This document shows positions 8,603 to 14,207 of a stretch of 14,207 bases of DNA, one piece after another. The first letter of the stretch is position 1. The number at the start of each line of letters is the position of its first letter. The notes under the pieces were generated by a model that was not told the DNA's origin, made no database searches, and worked only from the letters and a program-made list of their open reading frames with translations. Source of the stretch: CAIXSC01 sp040381235. Lineage in GTDB: Bacteria; Planctomycetota; Planctomycetia; Pirellulales; Pirellulaceae. A program made the position numbers and the translations under genes. The stretch spans positions 1-14,207 of the forward strand of contig JBEIHS010000101.1 of assembly GCA_040381235.1 (NCBI GenBank). Direction: 5' to 3'.

Positions 8603-11251
8603 ATGAGTTGGCCCGCGTTCTCGTATCAGCGCCCACTGGCGGCGGTGTTCACTTTGGCGGCGTTCGCAATGGCCCTGGTCGCCGGGCGTGACGCCACCGC
8701 CGAAGACGCCAAGTCGCCCCCCGCACACCAAGCGTTATTGAAGGACGCAAAGTCCACCACAGGTTTGCTGCCGGTGCATCAGAAAGGCACCAACCTGTAC
8801 TTGGAATTGGGGTCGTCCGAGTACGACAACGAGTACATCGTCTTGATCTCGATTGCCAAAGGCATCGGCCAAACGCCGCTGCTCGGCGGCTATTCCTGGG
8901 GTTTTGGCGACGATTGGGTGTGGACCTTCCGCAAGATCGATGACAAAGTCCATGTGATCCGCAAGAACGTGCGGTTCCGGGCTTCCAAGGGCACGCCGGA
9001 AGCGACCGCTGTGGGCAACGCCTACACGGACAGCATTGTGTTCAGTTTGCCGATCGCCGCTCCGGGCCCCAAGGGCGGCGACTTGGTCGACTTCTCGCCG
9101 ATCTTCATGAGCGACCTGCCGCAGATCTCCCAAGTTCTTCCCGGATTCGTTTTCGCCCGGGATCGCTCGAGCTGGGCGGCGGTCAAGAATTTCAAAGACA
9201 ACCTCGAACTGCAAGTAGCCGCCACTTACGCGTCGGGCGGGCAGATGGAAATCGACACTGTGGCGGACAGCCGCGGCGTGTCGTTGAATGTGCACTATTC
9301 CATCAGCAAGGTGCCGTCGTCGAGCTACCAGCCGCGACTGGCGGACGACCGCGTCGGGTACTTCTTGACGGTAGTCAAGGATTTTTCCAAGACCAGCGAC
9401 CGTGACCAATTCGTGCGGTACATCAATCGCTGGCATCTGGAAAAGCCGAGCGGTGCCGGCGACGGTCCGACGTCGCCCAAGCAACCGGTGATTTTCTGGA
9501 TCGAGAAGACCGTGCCGTTCAAGTACCGGCCGGCCGTTCGCGACGGCATCGCGGAATGGAACAAGGCATTCGAGGCGGCCGGTTGGCTCAACGCCATCGA
9601 AGTACGGCAACAACCCGACAACGCCGACTGGGACCCGGAAGACGTGAACTACAACACGTTCCGCTGGATCACGTCGAATGCCGGGTTCGCCATGGGACCG
9701 TCCCGAGTCAACCCTTACACGGGCCAGATTCTGGATGCGGACATCATCTTCGATGCTGACTTCCTGACGTTCTGGAAGAATGAGTTTGAAACGTTGACGG
9801 CCGCCCAATTGATGGGCTACGAGACCGAACCGGCGGACAACGAAACGCCGATTCAGCGAGCCAGCCGCGAATTCCTCGCCCGGAATCCGCACGCCAGCCG
9901 CTGCATGTTGCGGGCCGGGACTTCGCATCAGTTCGCATTCGGGGCGGCCGCGATCGCCGCCGCCGCCGACCCGAAGGTCGCGGCCGAACTGCAAGAGAAG
10001 CTCATCATGCAAGGCTTGAAAGAGGTCACGATGCATGAAGTGGGCCACACGCTGGGCTTGCGGCACAACTTCAAAGCCAGCAAGTGGCGGAGCCTCCAAG
10101 AGCTGAATGATCCGGGCAAGGCGAATCAACAGTTGGTCGCGTCCGTTATGGACTACACGCCGGCCAACATTGTGCCGAAGGGCGCCAAACAGGGCGACTT
10201 CTATCAAACGGCCCTCGGCCCCTACGATATTTGGGCGATCGAATACGGCTACAAGTCGCTCGACGGCGGCACGACGGGCGAGAAGAAGGATCTGGACAAA
10301 ATCGCTTCCCGCAGCGGCGAGCGAGCGTTGCAATTCTCGACCGACGAGGACACCACCGGCAGCTCGCCCGACCCGGACAGCAACCGCTTCGACCTGGGAA
10401 GCGACCCGCTCGAATACGCCAAGACGCGGGCTCAGCTGGTTTCCGAATTGATCCCCGGCCTTGTCGATCGGATGGTCAAGGAGGGCGATGACTACACGCT
10501 CGCCCGCCGCGCCCTGGGTGTGCTTCTTTCCCAGCAAGGCCAAGCGATGATGTTCGCCGCTCGACAGATCGGCGGCCTGAAGACGAGCCGCAGCCACAAG
10601 GGCGACAAAGACGCGCCGCCGCCGTTTGCTGTGATTGATCCGAAGCAGCAGCGCGACGCGCTAACGCTGCTCGAGCAGAGCATTCTGTCCGACAAGCCAT
10701 TCCAGTTCCCGCCCGAGTTGCTGAACCAACTCGCGGCGACTAACTGGAGCCATTGGGGGATGACGTCGCCGGCTCGGAAAGATTATTCCGTGCACGATGT
10801 CGCTCTGCAGTGGCAGGATATGGTGCTCGGCCAGTTGCTATCCACCACAACACTCAAGCGTCTGCACGACGCGGAACTCCGGGTGGCGGCGGATAAAGAC
10901 GCCATGACGGCTGCCGAATTGATCGAACGGACGACGAAGGCGGTTTTCGCGGAAGTCGATTCGATCAAGGACGGACAGTTCAGCAACCGCAAGCCGGCGA
11001 TCAGCAGTTTGCGGCGGAATCTCCAGCGTTCGCACCTCCGCCGCCTGGCGAACTTGGCGCTTGGCAAGTCCGGTGCGCCCGAGGATTGCCAGACAGTCGC
11101 TTACGCCGACTTGTCCGCATTGCAGGGACGCATCGAGACCCTGCTCAAGTCGAATGCCAAGCTGGACACCTATTCCCGTGCCCACCTCATGGAATCGGCA
11201 AGCCGCATCCAAAAGGTGCTCGACGCGCGGATTACGGTGGCGACGCCATAG
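8603..11251 (+). CDS. Exported zinc-dependent metalloprotease, DUF5117-type
   Basis: Predicted secreted or cell-envelope endopeptidase of 882 residues, in the family usually annotated zinc-dependent metalloprotease with DUF5117; substrates are unknown. The signal peptide covers about residues 1-33 (hydrophobic core LAAVFTLAAFAMALVAG, likely cut after ATA). A beta-rich N-terminal region follows (YLELGSSEYDNEYIVLISIAKGIG, cut here: residues about 55-80). The catalytic domain holds FRWITSNAGFAMGPSRVNP and DADIIFDADF (about 354-387), the metzincin zinc site HEVGHTLGLRHN (H478, H482, H488, catalytic E479) and a Met-turn candidate SVMDYTP (M516). The C-terminal third is mainly helical. The start at 8603 is preferred over 8540 because it places a proper signal peptide at the N-terminus. 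The gene is intact, with all zinc ligands. A strong hairpin lies 113 bp past the stop. A 620-codon antisense frame inside it is a codon-bias shadow. Confidence 0.92.
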   Translation: MSWPAFSYQRPLAAVFTLAAFAMALVAGRDATAEDAKSPPAHQALLKDAKSTTGLLPVHQKGTNLYLELGSSEYDNEYIVLISIAKGIGQTPLLGGYSWGFGDDWVWTFRKIDDKVHVIRKNVRFRASKGTPEATAVGNAYTDSIVFSLPIAAPGPKGGDLVDFSPIFMSDLPQISQVLPGFVFARDRSSWAAVKNFKDNLELQVAATYASGGQMEIDTVADSRGVSLNVHYSISKVPSSSYQPRLADDRVGYFLTVVKDFSKTSDRDQFVRYINRWHLEKPSGAGDGPTSPKQPVIFWIEKTVPFKYRPAVRDGIAEWNKAFEAAGWLNAIEVRQQPDNADWDPEDVNYNTFRWITSNAGFAMGPSRVNPYTGQILDADIIFDADFLTFWKNEFETLTAAQLMGYETEPADNETPIQRASREFLARNPHASRCMLRAGTSHQFAFGAAAIAAAADPKVAAELQEKLIMQGLKEVTMHEVGHTLGLRHNFKASKWRSLQELNDPGKANQQLVASVMDYTPANIVPKGAKQGDFYQTALGPYDIWAIEYGYKSLDGGTTGEKKDLDKIASRSGERALQFSTDEDTTGSSPDPDSNRFDLGSDPLEYAKTRAQLVSELIPGLVDRMVKEGDDYTLARRALGVLLSQQGQAMMFAARQIGGLKTSRSHKGDKDAPPPFAVIDPKQQRDALTLLEQSILSDKPFQFPPELLNQLAATNWSHWGMTSPARKDYSVHDVALQWQDMVLGQLLSTTTLKRLHDAELRVAADKDAMTAAELIERTTKAVFAEVDSIKDGQFSNRKPAISSLRRNLQRSHLRRLANLALGKSGAPEDCQTVAYADLSALQGRIETLLKSNAKLDTYSRAHLMESASRIQKVLDARITVATP

Positions 11252-11252
11252 C

Positions 11253-11290
11253 GGCGAGCGGTCAGTGGCGAGCGGTCAGTGGCGAGCGGT
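11253..11290 (+). repeat. 14 bp tandem repeat after the metalloprotease stop
   Basis: GGCGAGCGGTCAGT occurs at 11253-11266 and 11267-11280, with a partial third copy from 11281. It starts one base after the stop codon. Unlike the coding arrays its period is not a multiple of three, which fits its noncoding position. Confidence 0.85.
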
Positions 11291-11363
11291 GCCCGTAGGC
11301 AGACATTCGCTCGCGCGACGCGGTCTGGCGGACTGGCCTGTCGACGGCCTACGATAGAACAGC

Positions 11364-11402
11364 GAGGGAGTGGAAACGTGCATCCACTCCCTCCGCTCTT
11401 TT
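11364..11402 (+). terminator. Strong hairpin with T-rich tail, 20 bp before the PII start
   Basis: GAGGGAGTGGA (11364-11374) pairs perfectly with TCCACTCCCTC (11383-11393): 11 bp stem, 8 nt loop, followed by a TCTTTT run (11397-11402). This is a good intrinsic terminator for the metalloprotease. It ends only about 20 bp before the PII ATG, too close for a whole promoter in between, so a PII transcript probably starts upstream and includes the hairpin. It could then act as an attenuator. Confidence 0.75.
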
Positions 11403-11421
11403 CGCTCGTGAGGCCTTCTCC

Positions 11422-11769
11422 ATGAAGCTGATTTTGGCGGTCATCCAGCCCACAAAGCTGCGGGCGGTGCGCGAGGCGCTGGCGAAGATCGAGGTCGAAC
11501 GCTTCACGGTGCTCGACGCGCAAGGCTATGCGCGGCAAAAGGGCCGACCCGCGTCCTATCGCGGTATCGAATACAAGGCGAATCTACTCCGCAAGATCGT
11601 CTTGGAGATCGCCGTGAACGACGACTTCATGGAGCGCACCATCGAGGCGTTAAGCACGGTGGCGCGAACCGGCAGTGACGGCGCGATTGGCGACGGCAAG
11701 ATCTTCGTCTTGCCACTGGAAGATTGCCGCCAAATCGGCGGCGGCGCCCGCGGCAAAGGCGCGATCTAG
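11422..11769 (+). CDS. PII family nitrogen regulatory protein with altered C-terminus
   Basis: Trimeric signal protein of the GlnB/GlnK family, 115 residues (typical 112), which reads 2-oxoglutarate and ATP/ADP and controls nitrogen targets. The T-loop is normal: RQKG (38-41 region), Y46 and the uridylylation-type Y51 in SYRGIEY. The B-loop reads ARTGSDGAIGDGKIF (81-95), where E. coli has a single Lys in place of SDGA, a net gain of three residues. The C-terminal loop reads DCRQIGGGARGKGAI, while the family pattern is close to RIRTGE; the two arginines that contact ATP are not at their expected places. Nucleotide binding may therefore differ. No amtB or glnA lies in this window, so GlnB or GlnK cannot be chosen by context. 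GAGG at about 8 nt before the ATG serves as ribosome site. The leader contains the hairpin at 11364-11402. Confidence 0.93.
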   Translation: MKLILAVIQPTKLRAVREALAKIEVERFTVLDAQGYARQKGRPASYRGIEYKANLLRKIVLEIAVNDDFMERTIEALSTVARTGSDGAIGDGKIFVLPLEDCRQIGGGARGKGAI

Positions 11770-12063
11770 CCGAACGGAAGCGAGCGGTGGCACCCCCAGC
11801 GTTAAACGGTGCGGCCCACGGCGACAGAAGCGTCAGTTTTCGAATTACCTATTTCCCGCGATCGATGGCTGTCCACTGCGACACCCTCATGCGGGCGACC
11901 ACTGGGCGACCACGACAATTCCTCTTCGCCGCCGAGCGGCGACCGCATGTGGTCCGAGGCTTCAGCCTGCGAACTTGTACCGTCCTCATCGGTTCGCGAT
12001 CGCACAGCGACGCAAGGGACATCCGTCGCGCGAAGTTCGATTCGTTCGCGAAACGAGTTCCCC
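11770..12063. other. Convergent intergenic region with nested inverted repeats
   Basis: About 294 bp lie between the convergent PII and Gfo/Idh/MocA genes, with no believable ORF. A nested structure is visible: CATGCGG (11888-11894) pairs with CCGCATG (11943-11949) around an inner hairpin TCGCCG (11926-11931) and CGGCGA (11937-11942). GGGCGACCAC is also directly repeated within 11892-11913. No T-tract follows, so these are not typical intrinsic terminators. They could be a structured RNA, a bidirectional termination region or remnants of a repeat. Confidence 0.4.
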
Positions 12064-13077
12064 TTACGAGTGGCCGATCCAGACCCGGCGGCCTTCGCGG
12101 AAACTGCGGCGGGCGGCCAAGAGCACGGCGAGTGCTTGATAGGTGTCTTCCAGGTCGCCCATTTTCCGCACCAAGCTGGTGACCGCGCGGTGGAACAGCA
12201 TCAGCAGTTGTTCGCCCACCGGCCGTTCCGAATCAAGCGTTTCCAAGTGTCGCCCCGCCGCGTCGAACCAGACGAGCGACGTCGGATGGTCGATAAACGC
12301 GATCCCATGCTCGCAACTGACCTGCAGCGCGGGCGGCGGCCGGAACGACACGGCCTCGGACCAAGCGCCCGGCATGTAACGGCCGCAACTGACCTGGGCT
12401 AACGGTCCCGCCCCCAACTGGCCAAGCGGCGAGAAGTCGAGGCTCATCATTTGGTAGTCGTCCTCGGCGTCCTTGCCTTGATGGCGGACGCCGACGACGG
12501 ACGTTGGATCTTGGCCGGCGACGTAGCGGCACCAATCGATAAGCTCAAGCAGATTGCGGCTGGCCAAATGGCCGGGTGGCAAGCGGCGGGCATTCGGCGC
12601 CGTTGGGGGAAGCGGCAGGCGCTGGTGGCAAAAGACCAGCCGCGGCGGCCCAAGCCGCGTGGCGATCAATTCCTTCAGGCGAAGCGTGGCCGGGTATAGC
12701 CGCCGAGGAAACTCGGCCATGAACGCCACTCCGCTCCGATCGACACGTTGCTTGAGCAACAGGGCCTGCGCGGCGTCCAGGTCCAGCGCATCGGCGCAGT
12801 AGACGGCTTTGCCGGCGTCGCAAGCCGCCAGGATCGGCAGCGGACCGTACCATTCGGGAGACAGGATCAATACCGCGTCGATGTCCGAGCGTTCGGCGAG
12901 CGACCGGAATCCGTCCGCCGCGCGGACCTGGAAATCGTGCGCGGCGCGCTCCGCCAAGTGCGCGACTTCCGCGCAGACCGCCCGGACCTCAAAGCGATCC
13001 GCCAGGGCCCGCAGGGCCGGTCGATGGCGGTTCTCCCACGATTCTCCCAGTCCAACGATCCCGATCCTTAACTTCAT
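12064..13077 (-). CDS. Gfo/Idh/MocA family protein lacking the EKP motif
   Basis: NAD(P)-dependent sugar-oxidoreductase fold, 337 residues, normal for the family; substrate unknown. The N-terminal Rossmann domain begins KLRIGIVGLGESW (2-14), with the usual GxGxxx turn modified to GLGESW. The strand that normally ends in the catalytic EKP motif reads AVYCADALDLD (91-101), so the conserved Lys is missing. The C-terminal beta-sheet domain includes FMAEFPRRLYPATLRLKELI (119-138) and LIDWCRYVAG (179-188), typical of the dimer and substrate side. From memory, planctomycetes carry a related clade with the same substitution; I could not check this. The start at 13077 is chosen because it gives the canonical N-terminus, with a GGAG six bases upstream. 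The upstream open extension to 13359 is rejected. It may be a non-catalytic or altered-chemistry member. The neighbours do not indicate a pathway. Confidence 0.88.
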   Translation of the reverse strand: MKLRIGIVGLGESWENRHRPALRALADRFEVRAVCAEVAHLAERAAHDFQVRAADGFRSLAERSDIDAVLILSPEWYGPLPILAACDAGKAVYCADALDLDAAQALLLKQRVDRSGVAFMAEFPRRLYPATLRLKELIATRLGPPRLVFCHQRLPLPPTAPNARRLPPGHLASRNLLELIDWCRYVAGQDPTSVVGVRHQGKDAEDDYQMMSLDFSPLGQLGAGPLAQVSCGRYMPGAWSEAVSFRPPPALQVSCEHGIAFIDHPTSLVWFDAAGRHLETLDSERPVGEQLLMLFHRAVTSLVRKMGDLEDTYQALAVLLAARRSFREGRRVWIGHS

Positions 13078-13108
13078 GGTCACTCCGCAAGCTGCATTTG
13101 GTCGGCCG

Positions 13109-13114
13109 AGTATA
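13109..13114 (-). promoter_or_regulatory. Candidate -10 box for the Gfo/Idh/MocA gene
   Basis: TATACT on the minus strand lies about 32 bp before the ATG at 13077, which would give a leader of roughly 25 nt. The -35 region is poor (GCGCTT at a 17 bp spacing), so this is a weak call. Confidence 0.35.
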
Positions 13115-13172
13115 CGACAAATCGCGTTGCGAAGCGCTCGCGAGCCCCATCGGAAGACCGCCGGTGACATCC

Positions 13173-13191
13173 GCCGGCCGTCCCGGCCGGC
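13173..13191. other. GC-rich inverted repeat in the divergent intergenic region
   Basis: GCCGGCC (13173-13179) and GGCCGGC (13185-13191) with a 5 nt spacer form a perfect 7 bp stem. No T-tract follows in either direction. It lies between the start regions of the two divergent transcripts and could be an operator or chance in GC-rich sequence. Confidence 0.35.
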
Positions 13192-13234
13192 AAAGAGGAT
13201 CAGTAAAACGGCGACCGTTTGGCAAGGAGTGACG

Positions 13235-13417
13235 ATGGGGAAAAAAATCCGGAAAGAACTGGGGAGGCGATTTACCCGACGACGGAGGGAACTATATTCA
13301 AGTCGTCGTTTACGAGTTGGCCGGTCCGCCCCGACAGCGGTTGCCGATCGCCGCCACACGCGGAGCGACGTGCGGTCCCCTACCGCGCAATCCCCGCTTC
13401 GGATGATCCCCGTTTGA
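13235..13417 (+). CDS. Possible small basic protein, or +1-shifted ORF at an A7 run
   Basis: Hypothetical, 60 residues. It has the best ribosome site in the window (AAGGAG, 5 nt before the ATG) and ends 16 bp before the thioredoxin-fold gene, so the two could be cotranscribed. The in-frame product starts MGKKIRKELGRRF and is very arginine-rich, with rare-looking codons (AGG, CGA, CTA). A run of seven A (13241-13247) follows the start. If it held six, the frame would read MGKKSGKNWGGDLPDDGG and GGNYIQVVVYELAG, ending at 13406 (56 residues), with codon third positions much closer to the local GC bias. I do not recognise either product. A promoter inside this stretch offers a noncoding explanation. 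Confidence 0.35.
   Translation: MGKKIRKELGRRFTRRRRELYSSRRLRVGRSAPTAVADRRHTRSDVRSPTAQSPLRMIPV
13271..13298 (+). promoter_or_regulatory. Candidate sigma70-like promoter for the thioredoxin-fold gene
   Basis: TTTACC (13271-13276), 16 bp, then TATATT (13293-13298). It is the most AT-rich, promoter-like segment in this gap and would give a leader of about 130 nt before the ATG at 13434. It overlaps the possible small ORF, so both cannot easily be fully functional in one transcript. Confidence 0.4.
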
Positions 13418-13433
13418 CTGGAGCTTTGCGATC

Positions 13434-13895
13434 ATGTCTGGTTTGGCCCTCTCCCTGTTGCTCGCCGCCTCGATGGCCGGCGAAGTGAAGTCGTATTCGT
13501 CCGCCTACGCCGCCGCCCAGGAATCGGGCAAGCCGATGCTGGTGTTGATCGGGGCCGAGTGGTGCCCCGGATGCCGGACCATGAAGTCGCAAGTCATGCC
13601 GCGGATGAGCAGCGCTGGCAAGTTGAAGGACGTCGAGTTCGCGGTGGTGGACACCGACCGCGAGGACGCGCTGAGCGACAAGTTGCTGCGGGGCAATCTG
13701 ATCCCGCAACTGGTGCTGATCACGAAGACGGCGGACGGCTGGCAACGGCAATACCTGACTGGGGCCCAAAGCGAAGCGGCCGTTTCGTCGATGATCAGCC
13801 AAGGACTCGCCAAGCATGTGGCCCCTAAGCAAGTGGCGCCCAATCGCGAAATCCTGCAGGCCTCCGGCACCGAAGCGGTCAAGAAGGACAAATAG
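13434..13895 (+). CDS. Exported thioredoxin-fold protein
   Basis: A 153-residue protein with a short hydrophobic N-terminus (1-16) that resembles a signal peptide but lacks the usual positive charges. The thioredoxin fold follows: LVLIGAEWCPGCRTMK (36-51) holds the CPGC active site (C44, C47), and the cis-proline is P91 in NLIPQLVLI. Substrates are unknown. It could receive electrons from the DsbD-like protein encoded about 6.5 kb away; that link is inference. The C-terminal tail (about 125-153, Lys-rich) is outside the fold and looks disordered. The ATG at 13434 has GGAG about 10 nt upstream. The gene is intact. Confidence 0.88.
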   Translation: MSGLALSLLLAASMAGEVKSYSSAYAAAQESGKPMLVLIGAEWCPGCRTMKSQVMPRMSSAGKLKDVEFAVVDTDREDALSDKLLRGNLIPQLVLITKTADGWQRQYLTGAQSEAAVSSMISQGLAKHVAPKQVAPNREILQASGTEAVKKDK

Positions 13896-13921
13896 CGTGG
13901 GAAATCGGCCGCCCAAAGTCG

Positions 13922-13967
13922 TGGTTCGCTCCGCGAACCAACGGGTGCCGAGAAAACGTCAGGCACC
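13922..13967 (+). terminator. Two hairpins after the thioredoxin-fold gene
   Basis: TGGTTCGC (13922-13929) pairs with GCGAACCA (13933-13940): 8 bp stem, 3 nt loop, 27 bp after the stop codon. GGTGCC (13944-13949) then pairs with GGCACC (13962-13967). There is no T-tract, so termination is plausible but unproven. Confidence 0.45.
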
Positions 13968-13977
13968 AAGCGCGCTG

Positions 13978-14207
13978 TCGCCGTCTCCACCGCCGACAAC
14001 GCCGGCTGGTCGAGGCCCACTTTGGAGTGTCGCGCCCACGGCGCCGCTTTTCCTCGCCCTACCGCGCCCAATCGCCGTCTCCAACGCCGACAACGCCGGC
14101 TGGTCGAGGCCCACTTTGGAGTGTCGGCGCCCACGGCGCCGCTTCCCCGCGCCCTCCATGCGCACAATCGCCGTCTCCACCGCCGACAACGTCGGCTGGT
14201 CGAGGCC
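13978..14207. repeat. Tandem array of about 95 bp units, running off the window
   Basis: Units begin at 13978 (94 bp), 14072 (96 bp) and 14168 (40 bp visible). Each starts TCGCCGTCTCC and contains GCCGACAACGCCGGCTGG, GGCCCACTTTGGAGTGTC and a GGCGCC-rich segment. Copies differ by a few substitutions and short indels in the 3' part. On the minus strand all copies share a reading GLDQPALSA, but no intact gene is visible. The indel differences (94 versus 96) break any constant frame, so I treat it as noncoding repeat sequence. Confidence 0.9.

Noticed and set aside
8138..8731. Minus-strand frame with Asn-Ala-Ala-Thr repeats
   Set aside because: It is a shadow reading of the phosphotransferase repeat array extended through the intergenic region; no domain.
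8735..10597. Long minus-strand open frame (620 codons) opposite the metalloprotease
   Set aside because: It lies wholly within a gene with clear motifs, has no recognisable domain, and arises from GC-rich third positions of the sense gene.
13078..13359. N-terminal extension of the Gfo/Idh/MocA gene to 13359
   Set aside because: The Rossmann start KLRIGIVGLG directly follows the ATG at 13077, which has a GGAG ribosome site. The extension is low-quality basic sequence crossing a promoter-like region.
13978..14207. CRISPR array or coding repeat protein at the window end
   Set aside because: Whole units of 94 and 96 bp repeat, spacer-like parts included. The length difference breaks any constant reading frame.

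Overview
The window reads as a chromosomal segment of a GC-rich planctomycete. This rests on family content, not a database search. It holds a beta-RFAP-synthase-like gene beside a DUF447 gene (the archaeal-type C1-carrier pathway that planctomycetes carry), a DUF5117-type zinc metalloprotease, a divergent choline/aminoglycoside-type phosphotransferase, a planctomycete-type Gfo/Idh/MocA protein, many intergenic short repeats of the ATTCGTGG kind, and long spurious antisense reading frames typical of high GC. I see no rRNA, tRNA, CRISPR array, transposase or phage gene.

Layout. Positions 1-234 are noncoding and repeat-rich. A minus-strand block runs from 3960 down to 235: a zinc-ribbon protein of unknown function (3107-3960, frame broken), DUF447 (2350-2916), a GHMP-type beta-RFAP synthase homologue (933-2353, frame broken) and pdxJ (235-945). 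The last three overlap head to tail (ATGA junction, then 13 bp), so they look like one translationally coupled unit. It joins two steps attributed to tetrahydromethanopterin-type cofactor synthesis with vitamin B6 synthesis. Next, still on the minus strand, come a large DsbD-like reductant conductor (4153-6930) and the phosphotransferase (7021-8346). From 8347 the orientation flips: the exported metalloprotease (8603-11251), a strong hairpin and a PII signalling protein (11422-11769) are on plus. A Gfo/Idh/MocA protein (12064-13077) is on minus. A divergent intergenic region with a possible small ORF and an exported thioredoxin-fold protein (13434-13895) on plus follow. The window ends inside a tandem array of about 95 bp units.

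Two themes stand out. First, short tandem repeats recur: 9 bp, 14 bp, 15 bp, 6 bp, 15+9 bp, 14 bp and about 95 bp units at seven places. The coding ones have periods divisible by three and fall in linkers, loops or N-termini. The 14 bp array upstream of DUF447 repeats a TTGACC-containing unit with fixed spacing. Second, two genes carry clean one-base frame breaks with conserved sequence on both sides, and a third possible break lies at an A7 run. This could be sequencing error, real decay or slippage; raw reads would decide. Several enzymes also lack expected catalytic or ligand residues (PII C-terminal arginines, the Gfo EKP motif, the phosphotransferase HxDxxxxN motif). I did not find a clearly new multi-gene system. 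The best candidates for follow-up are the DUF447/RFAP/pdxJ unit with its repeat-array leader, the hairpin in the PII leader with the altered PII, and the A7 small ORF.
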